From positions 10,620,060-10,684,059 of the forward strand of contig CM033108.1 of the NCBI GenBank assembly GCA_019321725.1: a DNA stretch of 64,000 nt, in the 5' to 3' direction. This stretch comes from Paulownia fortunei (Eukaryota; Streptophyta; Magnoliopsida; Lamiales; Paulowniaceae). This document shows positions 49,375 through 60,767 of this stretch, in pieces. Under the pieces are notes generated by a model, which saw only the letters and a program-made list of their open reading frames with translations, did not search any database and had not been told where the DNA came from. The translations under genes and the position numbers were made by a program. The stretch's first letter is position 1. The number at the start of each line of letters is the position of its first letter.

Positions 49375-52300
49375 TGTTCGTGAAAATTATGCAAACTGCA
49401 AGTGCACGGTGTCAAGTTTTAATATAATGATGAGTTGAGTATCATATCCACAAGGATTATAATAAAAAATTGTATTAAATATCGTAGTTTAAATAGTCCT
49501 AATTTTATCTAGAAAATCAGGTGATGATTGGTAAACAAAGTAAAGTAAGATAAAAATGCATAGATAAGAATGGAGTTTTTAGAAGCAATTCAACAAACAC
49601 CTTATAAGCAAGAAATTATAGAGGAATAACTCACCTAATTAACACCTATGTTTTTCCTTCCAAAATATACCAATTCAAGTCAATAATTCATGTAAGTTAA
49701 GAATTCCTAAGATCACCAATTCTCTCTCTTGAGTGCCGAATTGACTATAGGTTCTAACATGAATTTTGGTATTTCTATAAAAATTCAAGAGTAAAACTCT
49801 ACAAAAGTTCAATGAATTCTTTTTCAAAACTTCAAAGGTTTCATAAGCTTCTCAACTCTGTGATTCCTAGGTTGTGTTATCCTTATGATCATGTATCTTC
49901 CCTCTCTCGAGTGTCGAATCTCATATATCAATAATCTCAATTAATAGCCAAATAATCAAGATGCAATACTAAATAAGATAACACAAACAAAATGAATAGC
50001 TTGAACTAATATTGATTGGAATTCAAAACATAAGATTAAATAAGATTACATTATCCTCTAGAAATAAATGTTTAGTTCATAATGGATGAATGCAACTTCA
50101 AGAAATATATAAGAAAGAACATGAAAATTGTTCACCAATTTGTGAAGTGGAAGTAATGGTTAAAGTTCTCCTTGTCTCCAAGAATGGTTTGTCTAGAAGA
50201 ATGGCCTTTTTCTCTCCAAGTCTCCTTGTTCTCCTTGTCTTCTTAGCTTCTCCTCACTCTTCTCCTCTTCCAAAAACTGATTTGGAAGCTTTTGGAATCC
50301 TTCAAAATAGATGGGAAATGCCCTAAAGAGGGAAAAATGCCCATTTTGACCTTGCTTGTCCGCCCAGCAGCGCCTAGGCGCTGCCTTGTCTGTCCAAGAT
50401 AGTGTGTACAGCGCCTAGGCGCTGCACTTGCTGCCCAGAATCTGTTTCTGTAGCGCTTGTAGCCTCTTTCAACTAATTTTTCACCATGTTAGAAGCCAAA
50501 ATAGAATTTTGTGTCTGCATATGAATTATATTCCTATGTGTTGGCTTTTCATTGGAACTTGAATCAACTAAGTATGACTTTTTGGAGAGAGTTATACTAG
50601 AAATACCAGGATGTGTCATCTTAGAAAATTGCAGCCCAATGTTGACTCTTGAAGTCAGTTTTTCTCATTTAAATCGACTGAATTTGATTTAGTGGTAAAG
50701 ATAGAAGTTGTAGATCCATATCTTTTCTTTCAAATGGATCAAGAATAAATTTTATATAAAATTATTCCCGAGAGTTATGATTGAAATACCAAAACTGCTA
50801 TCAGTGGCACCACAACTCGAATTCTTCAACATTTCAACCAAGTTTTTGGTTTCTTTCCATTTTCTTCTCTTATTGTCATTACCTACAAGATTTCACACTA
50901 AATGCATAAAAATTAATACAAACACTTGAAAACAAATCAAATATTAATCAAAAGATGTATGAATTGTTGGTATAAAACTAACTTATCAACTACCCCCAAA
51001 CTTGAAGATTTGCTTGTCCTCAAGCATCAAACATGAAATTCTCATGACAATCTCCATATGAATTAGGTTACCAAAGTCAAGAAAGATTTTTCTAACTTCT
51101 CATCTCAAAATATTAGAAAAAATATACCAAGTTTACATGTTAACATGCATATTGGTTTCACTTAACTTCATGATCTTGTATGTGTGTGTGAAAGTAGTAG
51201 TTTATCAACTATCATTTATCATCTGGATAGGTTTATAAAGCCAACTACTCATATTTGATTCACTTTTAAAGTGCATACCAAATTCCATAGGCTTATTTTT
51301 CACACTAGTCTCCACTAATGTAGGTAGATCATAGCATCAAAGATCGAAAGGACTTCCAAAGCTTGTATTGTGAGGCTTAGGTAATGGTGGAAAAATATGA
51401 AAAATTGTAGCTAAAAATTGCTCATTTTACATAATCATGCTAGAACTTTTTTGAATAAGCACCAACTTCTTAATCAATCCCTTCATTTTTCTTTATTGAA
51501 CATCCTATTTTTCTTCTTTTTGATCTTAGATTATCCCCAAACTTATTTCTTTTGTTGTATGCAACGGGGGTTTATTTATTTTAGGGAGTTCAATTACCAT
51601 AATAATGTTTCAACCTTTGTCCATTGACACGAAATAATATGCCATCCTTACCTTTGAGCTCAACCGCCTTAAATGGAAATGTCTTGTTGACAATAAAGGG
51701 CCGGACCATCTAGATTTCAATTTTCCCAGTAAATATTTTAATTTTGAATTAAAAAGCAACACAAGTTGTTTGGGTTGAAATTCCTTTCTCAAGATCATTT
51801 TGTCTTGCCATTATTTTGTTTTTTCTTTATAGATTTTAGCATTTTCATAAACATCAAGCCTAAATTCCTCCATTTCATTGAGTTGCAACAACTTTTTTTC
51901 TCCTATTGCCTTTGTATCAAAATTTAATTATTGCACAGCCCAATATGCTCTATGTTCTAACTCAACAGGGAGGTGACAAGCTTTTCCATAAACTAAAACT
52001 TCAATGAATTCTTCTTCAAAACTTCAAAAATTTTATAAGCTTCTCAACTTTATGATTCCTAGGTTGTGTTATCCTTATAATCATGTATAATCTTCCCTCT
52101 CTCGAGTGTCAAATCTCATACATTAATAACCTCAATTAATGGCCAAATAATTAAGATGCAATATTAAACAAAATAACACAAACAAGATGAATAGCTTGAA
52201 CTAATATTGATTGGAATTTAAAACATAGAATCAAATAAGTTTACATCATCCTCTAAAAATAAATGTTTAGTTCATAATGGATAAATACAACTTCAAGAAA

Positions 52301-53182
52301 TACATAAGAAAGAACATGAAAATTTTTCACCAATTTGTGAAGTAGAAGTAATGGTTGAAGTTCTCCTTGTCTCCAAGAATGGTTTGTCTAGAAGAGTGGC
52401 TTTCTTCTCTCCAAGTCTCCTTGTTCTCCTTGTCTTCTTGGCTTTTTCTCACTCTTCTCCTCTTCCAAAAACTAATTTGGAGGCTTTTGGAATCCCTCAA
52501 AATAGATGAGAAATGCCCTAAAGAGGGCAAATACACTTTCTAACCTTGCTTGTCCGCCCAGTAATGCCTAGGCGCTGCCTTGTCTATCCAAGAAAGTGTG
52601 TACAGCGCCTAGACGCTGCACTTGCTCCCCAAAATCAAATTTTGCGGTACTTATAGCCTTTTTCAACTAAGTTTTCACCACTTTAAAGGCCAAACTAGAT
52701 TTTAGTATCTTAATATGAATTCTATCCATATGTGTTGGCTTTCCACTGGAACTTTAATCAACTAAATATTACTTTATTGGAGAGAGTTATGCTAGATATA
52801 CCAAGGTATGTCATTCCAGAAAATTATAGCTTGGTGCTGACTATTGAAGTTAGTTTTTCTTATTTAAATTGACCGAATTTGATTTTGTGTAAACATAGAA
52901 GTTGTAGATCAATATATGGGATTTCCAATGGATCAGGAATAAAGTTTATATGAAATTATTCCTGAGAGTTATGATTGAAATACCAAAACTGCCATCAGTA
53001 GTACCACAACTCAAATTCTTCAACATTTCAACCAAGTTTTTTATTTCTTTAAATTTTCTTCTCTTATTGTCATTACCTACAAGATTTTACACTAAATTCA
53101 TAAAAAGTAACACAAACACTTGATAACAAACCAAGTGTTAATCAAAAGGTATATGAATTGTTGTTATAAAACTAACTTATTA
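49375..53182 (-). mobile_element. Internally deleted Tat-type element with both LTRs
   Basis: 3' LTR 49375-50988 (1614 bp, TGATAAGTTAG start in reverse) with purine tract AGTTTGGGGGTAGT (50989-51002, minus). About 1 kb of internal DNA follows with an integrase C-terminus at 51610-51990 (LVLLFNSKLKYLLGKLKSRW). A 5' LTR lacking its 3' end lies at 51999-53182 (ends TAATAAG in reverse). The junction near 51998 passes straight from integrase into mid-LTR, so gag to most of integrase was deleted. Flanks GTGCC (49370-49374) and GTGTC (53183-53187) are a 5-bp duplication with one mismatch. Confidence 0.85.
50368..50424. repeat. Duplicated 16-bp perfect palindrome in Tat LTR
   Basis: CAGCGCCTAGGCGCTG occurs at 50368-50383 and 50409-50424. 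Imperfect equivalents occur in the partner LTR (about 52566 and 52604) and in the LTRs at 28590 and 22900. Confidence 0.85.
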
Positions 53183-53419
53183 GTGTCGCGGCTCAAGGAA
53201 CTGGCGCCATAACACCAAATTCCATGTTGGCTTTTGGGGTGTTTTTAGGTAGTGGCGTCATGGAGCTAAATACCTAGAGCCACAATATGGGTTTCATTTG
53301 TTGGTTGGCATAACAACTTAACCTGTTAGGGCTGCAACACCTGAATAGAGTGAACTTTCGGCTAAGTATTGGCATACGACACAGTGCTGCCTTTATATGG
53401 GTGCCATGGTGCGATCTTT

Positions 53420-55236
53420 TATTAGGTTTTGTTTATCACGGGATGTGTAATGCAAAGAATTTTTTTAACAAAACTCAATAAAATGTGCATATCAAATATG
53501 CATCATTAGAATCGACATGAATTTTTCAATTGTGTTCAATTTATTTTCTTTAAAATTAAAAACAAGTTTGCGATTTATACCTAAATGCCTCAGACTTATG
53601 TGGGGAGTAGTGGAATTCAAATTCCTAACAGCCTAATTGAAATTAGTTTAAGAGGAATCTAATTACCTTCTCTCCAAGTGTATCCACATGCCACACAAGT
53701 CCACAAATAATTGATTCATGCTAGTGAATCAATGTCCCTTACACTAGTCTAAAATATGGGAGTGCGATTCAATTCCAAAAATAACTTGTGTTTAGAGAAT
53801 TAAATTAAAGTAAACTTGGAACCTTCAAATGAGAGAACCAAATAATAGAGAAAGTGATGAGGGGAGCGACAAACTTTTGAGCTTCAAAAGCAAGTAATTT
53901 TCAGCCCTCTCAAGTGTGTATTTATACACACTTGAGTCTTACCCTAATCACATTAGGACTCTCCCACTTGTCTTTCTTATCCATATCCTTCCATACAACA
54001 TTAGGATTCTTTGTCTTGTTTCAAAAGACTCCTAGTTGGATCATAGGCTTGGACTTTCACATAATTAGATCTCGAATTAATTCATCCCCTTTAATTAATC
54101 AATTGATCCAATCAATCAATTAGTTGGTTCCAAGAGGCTACCCAATCAAATTAAGTTCAATTAAAATAATCTCTATTATTTTAATTGGTGAAATTAATTT
54201 AACTCTTTAAATTAATTCATGGTTTATTAATTAATTGATCAAGTAAATTAATTAATTCACTCTTAAAAGCCCCTATTCAAATTAGGTCTAAATAAATAAT
54301 CCCATTATTTTAATTAAATGAATTAATTTAACTATATAAATTAATTCTAGCTCAAGTCAAGTGAAGTACCTAACTGAGCATCTTCACTACCTAGTATTAG
54401 GTGAATTGAATGTAAACCTATTTTTGTTTGAGTACCAAACAAATATGATCCTTCTATCAACTAATCTCTTAATTAAGTTCAGGGCATGGATTATTAGTCA
54501 AAACCTTATTATGATTTAATAACTATGATCCCATTACAAGTCACATTGATCCTTTGATGAATCACTAGAATACCCCACGCCTAGTAAGCATCCTGCATTG
54601 GCTAAGGTCTTCAAGATCAACGACTTTGAAAACATAAAAAATTCACCTATTCTGTCAAATAGGTGTGGATCCTTTGTTGGCCACTCAAGAACCTGCATAC
54701 ATGAAGATCATGCACCCAACCTAAACCCTTTGTGATTATCATGCAACCAAGAAATATATAAAAGTGCATGATATCATGCACAAGACTACCATTATGCCTC
54801 AACTCGAAGGGCTAATTAATACATTATCATAACAAGGAAATTCTCATTTGACAAATAAAGTTTTCCAATTAAAAATTTTCTATGGACTAGTTTGGTGTAC
54901 TTGTTCTCCAACAAGCACTCACACACGTGCACTAGCATCCCCATGTCGATGCCTATGGAATGAGACGTCCTCCTTTCGAGCATACATTATGTGTGTGAGT
55001 TTATTGGGCTTATCGATGTCCCATCTTAATGAACTCCCAACTCAAAACAAGTTTAAGATCAAAGCTATGTATGGCCATGCCCCATAGCTATTTATGATTA
55101 AGGGACTTCATCCAATTCACAAAACCAATTAAAAATAAAGAAAATATCTTTTCTTTAATAAACATCATGAATAATATTATTTTTACAAGAGTATAAAAGC
55201 TCACCATTGATTGGCTCACTGGACACTACTCTAACA
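53420..55236 (-). repeat. 3' LTR of minus-strand copia, family B
   Basis: Starts on the minus strand TGTTAGAGTAGTGTCC (55236) and ends near TATTAGG in reverse (53420), about 1.8 kb, with the AATTAATT-rich block at about 54070-54340. To its right, past the gypsy solo LTR, the copia RNase H end continues in the same orientation, so this is its 3' LTR. Confidence 0.78.
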
Positions 55237-55253
55237 ATATCCAACTTGCCCTA

Positions 55254-58200
55254 TGTCACAACCTCCTAATAATATGTATACATATATATATAAACAACCT
55301 GTGCAATATAATTTGTGCATGTATGCATGTGTATAACTTTTTTTTTAGTTAGTTAGATAAAGTATTGATAAAAATAAAGTGCTTTCACATCCTGTAACAC
55401 TATATATACATAGGTAGTTATAAAACATTAACAAGGTCTATCAAAATCATCACAAACTCAAACTCTGTCATAATGGAGTTTTGAAAGTGATATACAGGAT
55501 AAAGTGACTAATATAATACAATAAACTATAAAGTCAAAAGCACACCCACAAAATAGCCCAATAGTTTGTCATCCAAGTACATTGATCTTTGAAAGCTTGT
55601 AGGAGCTCCACTGCCAGCCCAGTAAACTAGAGGTCTCAAGTCTCACCATGCTCACCTACAATGCATGAACTATATGAGCTAATGCTCAATAAGTAAAATT
55701 CATACATGGGAAGAGTATGATATAAAATCTCATGCAACTCATCTCTAAGATATAATGTTATAAATGTCTCAAATTTGAGTAATCATAAATCAAATAGTTT
55801 TTATTAGAAATCACTTCATTTTATTTGGCCCTTAGCCCACCTACTATGTACCGGATAGTGCTCTACATAATATCAATAATCAAATAGCCGTAAATAAATT
55901 AACGCAGTCTAGGGCCCATCTTCTAGGATCACCAAAGATCCACCCCCTATCTTCCCCTATAAACCTCCAGAAGTCTTCCCACCGGTGGAGTCAATAAGGG
56001 CATAGTCAAGTAGTCCACCCTCTCATGACCACCAGAGGTACACCTCCTGTCAACCCTTTGATCCTCCGAGAAGTAACACTTGCAACGCCCCAAAATATCA
56101 CATAAGCATGTCTCGCATGCCTCGGTACACTAATAGTGGCCAACTAAAATATTTTCTTTCTAAAAATCATTTCTCAAATCATATCGTGCATGCAAGAACC
56201 TCAACCAAACCTATATGCCGTGCGTGCACATGTAAATGATCATGAATGATATATTCAATATGAATGCAAGTCATCTTGCTCTCAACATGTTTAGGGAATC
56301 ACAAGACTCTTAAAGTACATAATATACTTGTCATCCAATCAGTTTAAATATCATCAACACATTAGGTATACATGCTTTAAGACATACTATGTTCACGCAT
56401 TGTAGTTACAAATGGATCTTTACTTACTTTTCACTTGGTTAGTGGCTTAGTCTAAATTTGTTTATTATTTCTCCTCCAATCTTAGATGTAAAATAGCCTG
56501 TAATATTACCCAACATCAAGCACCATTCCTAATTTGGCAAGTTGAAAACATAAAATATCACACTAAGACCTTTAACACCAAGCTATCTAGGTAACAATCA
56601 AGCTTTTACAAACTAAAGCCCAATATAGTCCCTCAAATACCTTAATTTATCATCTTAGATACATATAAAAATCATATAATTGAAGTATTATAACTGTAAT
56701 AGCATGTACCTAAATGTTAACACTCAATAGCAACATGTCTAGATTGAAACATATTAAGTTATCAAATGGGACAGATTCATATTTTCATATTTTCTTGCTG
56801 TCCAATTGAGTTGTATAATAATTTTGACATCTCTAAGCATATCCAACCACTCCCAAATTTTTACCACACTTAGCTAACATGTATAGAAATGTATAATATT
56901 TTTAATTACCTAAAATCACTGATCTACCTCAGAAAAACCAGCCCCCTTATCACAACATAAAAACTATAAGTTATATCATGATAGTTTTGAGTGTCTCTTT
57001 AAATGTCAAACCATATTTTAATTTATTGTTAGAGTAGGATGCCCAACACCCTTATTGGGTTGGGTGTATTATACTCTTTTTCTTTGTAAAGAAAATCTTA
57101 TTAGGAATTATATTAATAAAAAAATATTTTCTTTATCTTATGTCTTGCATCTTTTATTTCTGCACATTAGATAAAGTCCTTAGACAAAAAAATTAGCTAT
57201 GGGGTATGGTCGCACATGTGATGGCGATCATAGAATATGCCTCTACGGCTTTGGTCTCAAATAAGTTCCAAGTCGAGAGTTTTTTAACATGGAACATTAA
57301 ATAGCTTAGTAAGACTCACACATATGATGTATGCTCGTGAGGGGAGGATGTTACATTCTATTGACATTAGCATAAAGAAGCAAGCGCATGATGTGGGTGT
57401 TTGTTAGGGAACAAGTACACCGAATATGGCCCGTAAGAAATTTTTAGTTGGAGGCTTTGCCTGTCAAAATAAGAATTTCTGTATTACGATAGTACACGAC
57501 TACTCCTCAGACTTGAGGCACGATGGTAGCCTTGTGTGCATCCTGCAATACTTTGATATATCTTCTGATTGCTTGACAATCACAAAGGGGGTATGTTAGG
57601 TGTTGCACTGATGTGTATGGAGGTTTGTCAGTGGCTAACATAGAATTGATACTTGTCTTTTTAAATAAGGAAATCTCTTGTATTTTCATAGTTCGTGATT
57701 CAAAGACCTTGGCCAGGGCAGGATGAATCGTGATTCATCAAGAATCATTAGAACTTGAAATGGGATCATAGTTATTGAATCATTTAGGGTTTCGACTTAT
57801 AATCCATGCCTTAGATTCAATCGGAGATTAGTTGTCGAAAGAACCGTTCATGTATGGTACTCACAACTGAAATAGGTTTACTTATTATTTCACCTAAAAC
57901 TAGTTTGACATGATTACTTGGTGTTTTCATGTATAATGAGGTTTCTGGATATAAGGAGTTGATTACAAGTGGATTAATTAATTGAACTAATTAATTAGAA
58001 TAATTATTATTCATAAGTTGCAAATATTGCAAATCCACTACTAGCTTAGTAGTGAACCTAAGAGGGTCACACATCTTTATTTAAAGTAACATTTCTAAAT
58101 TTTAGAATTTATCCCATGGTTGGAAATTAATTAATTAATATTGATGTATTAATTAATAAATGGTTCTATTTAATTTAATAGTTAAATTAAATTATTCAAT

Positions 58201-60358
58201 TAAGTAATTAGATTGTTTAATTAGACTTAATTTGATTAGGAAGCCCAATTGGATTGATTAAATTAGGATTAAATCAATTGAATTGATTTCGAAATTTTTG
58301 ACTCCAAGCCCAAAATTAGTGTGGATCACTTAAAAAGCCCACAAAAATATAAAAAAAATAAATTAAATAAATGTGATTTATTTAATTAACATATTTATAG
58401 ATAAATAAATACAATGACAAATTTTATAGGATAAAATAGGTCATTAAGATTTAATTAATATATAAATATAATTATAGTATATATATGATATATATCTATC
58501 TTGATATTATTTGAAGAGTTCAAATTAATATCAACAATGTATGTAGATAATTTTGATGATTAATGTAGTCTCAAATTAGTCTGCATACAATAGGAGAGAG
58601 GAAAGAGAAGAGTTCTTGGAAGATTTAGAATCCTTCCAAGATAAGATTTTGAAGTAGTTCAAAATTATCAAACTCTCAAGAGTTGGAGAATAAGTAAATT
58701 TTTCTATCCTATATATGATGATGGATGAAAATTACAATAAATAACTCAGAAAATTTAAGCAGAAATGATTTTGTTTAAGTCTTCTATTTTTCTCTCCAAA
58801 AAAAGAAAGAAAAAGAAAAGCATTTTCTTGTAATCTTGATTTTCTTGTTCTTTAAAGAAAATCAGTTTCTTGTTATTTTCTTCATATTATTGTTTTAAAA
58901 AACTTAAAAAATCAATCTTTATTGTTCTTGAAAATTTACTTTAGTTCTAGATTAGAAAATAATTAAAAGGATACTAGCGAATTCTTTTGATTGGTGTTGC
59001 TCTTCATTATTGTGGACCTGATAGAGGGGAGACACTTGGATCCCTACGAGTTCTGATAGTCCAAGATAAGCAATTGATTGCTTTATTCCCTACAACAACT
59101 GGAGTGCATAAAATGTGTAATCCGATTTTATATTTATTTCTATATTCACTTGAATAAACACAATTGTTAAAATTACTTTCAAATCAAAGGGTTAAATTTA
59201 TGTTTGATAAAATTTTTAATTTTTCACTGCGTGTACCCCTACGATTATAACGAACCTAACATTTATAACCTCTCCAAACTTACATACATCACCTAAACTC
59301 ATATATAAACACATATGTGGTGAAATATATAGGTTTTATTCAAGTTATTATACATATATAAAGCTTTAAAAACAAAAACTAGCAAGTATACAGTTTATGT
59401 TCCTATTGATTCTTATTGTAATTTTACAACTAAAAATCCCTCTTTTCTGAATTATAAGACCATAGATAACATTCTAACATGCTTACAAATAATAATAGAA
59501 GCTTTAAAAATCATAAACCCTCAAACAATTTAAACTTCTACTTGCTCCTCCTTACTTCCCTTTGCTTCCTTCACTTTTTTTATTTACTTGGAATCACTTA
59601 GGGGAAACTTCTAAAATTTAATATGGAGGTTTTGGAGGTGAAATAGCTCAAAAAATAGCTTTTGGTTGTGGTTCAAGGATAGAAATGAAGAAATGTTGAG
59701 GTGGTAGCTTGAGATGGCAAAGCTTGAGGTGGCAAGGCTTGAGGTCTCAAGAGATGGTTCAAATATGATGTTACACACATCTTATATAGCTGTAATCTAG
59801 TGTTTCTCATTATTGATTTATCTATTTACAATCTATTTTAATTTTCATATGTTTGGATAATAAATTCTACCCTAATTTCTTAATCATTCATTCGATCTCT
59901 AAACAGATTGGCATCCAATTCTTAAATGATTGTCTTGTTGGTATTTCTAAAATTATATACACATATGGACCTTGTAATATGGCACTTAAATCACATTATA
60001 TCATGTCAATATCCCAAGTATGTTAATTCATGGATGTATACTTTTAAAATACCTCCATCTAGTCGAATCGAATTATATAAGCTTACTAGTAACACCTTTA
60101 AAACTTCTAAAATTATAACATATAACCTATGAATATCCAATATATTAACCAATCTATTCTTTTTCTTATCTAAATACAGAACTACTTAATTAGATTATAG
60201 GATCTCAACCACTAACATCAAGTGATAGCATTAAAGGTCTAATGATTAAGAATGCTATATAAGATGCCACGTAAATGTTAATGTAAATTAGTATATAAGT
60301 AGCATGTAGTGCATGAATCATATTGGCCAAGTGAGTACTGTGAGGCTTGGGTATTACA
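55254..60358 (-). mobile_element. Solo Tekay-type gypsy LTR inside copia, with nested copia LTR
   Basis: Minus-strand start TGTAATACCCAAGCC (60358), end GGTTGTGACA (55254). Flanks are CCCTA (55249-55253) and TCCTA (60359-60363), one mismatch. They separate the copia 3' end (RYMGNW block) from its LTR by what was about 20 bp. Without the nested insertion the LTR is about 2865 bp, matching the + strand LTR 8014-10833. Confidence 0.88.
57027..59261 (+). mobile_element. Solo copia LTR, family A, with perfect target duplication
   Basis: 2235 bp from TGTTAGAGTAGGATGC to CGAACCTAACA (terminal TGTTAG/CTAACA inverted pair). It is flanked by TTTAT at 57022-57026 and 59262-59266, exactly repeated. It matches the 3' LTR at 2620-5416 along its length. 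Confidence 0.93.
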
Positions 60359-60363
60359 TCCTA

Positions 60364-60767
60364 AACCCAATTACCCATGTATCTAAGAACCATCATCTCA
60401 AGTTGTCTTTCAAATACTCTTTGTGCTAAGGGCTTTGTCAATGGATCTACTATATTTTCTACCGAGTACACTGACTCCTCTCAAATATCACATCTACTAA
60501 TGATCTCTCGAATTAAATGGCATCACCTTATAATATGCTTAGATCTTTGATGAGATCTTAGCTCCTTTACTTGTACAGTAGCCCCGTTGTTTTCACAATA
60601 GACCATAATTGAATCAACAATGAAAGGGGCTACACCAAACACTTCCAAACACTCTCTTTTGTTGCATCACATGCAGCGATTTATACAGCCTCAATGGTAG
60701 AATCTGCGGTCATCTCTTGCTCGAAACTCTTCCAACTAATGCCTTATCATTTAGCATGAATTCAAAT
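60364..60767 (-). pseudogene. Copia RNase H end, minus strand
   Basis: Minus strand follows the copia RNase H C-terminus: SWKSFEQEMTADSTIEA (about 60735-60690), ATKE, then DPLTK-like NIVD.. near 60450 and MMVLRYMGNW at 60400-60370. Stops and frame changes are present. It is cut at 60767 by the gypsy LTR; the rest of the copia would lie beyond the right edge. Confidence 0.8.

Larger units (their letters stand above)
49019..53419 (-). repeat. Tat-type LTR split by another Tat element
   Basis: Left part 49019-49374 and right part 53183-53419 read as one LTR interior on the minus strand once the element 49375-53182 and one copy of its target duplication are removed. The join has GGCGCC (near 53203) and AGGCGCTAATG (near 49350), typical of these LTRs, and the left part matches the GTGGCAATGAATCATGAATTTTGGCA-like block of the LTR at 28670. 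Outer limits are uncertain; the right part is cut by the copia LTR at 53420. Confidence 0.6.

Noticed and set aside
50090..50326. 78-codon frame with a hydrophobic, secretion-like segment, repeated in part at 52355-52543
   Set aside because: Both are inside the two LTRs of one Tat element. The similarity is that of the LTR pair, and the second copy has a different frame.
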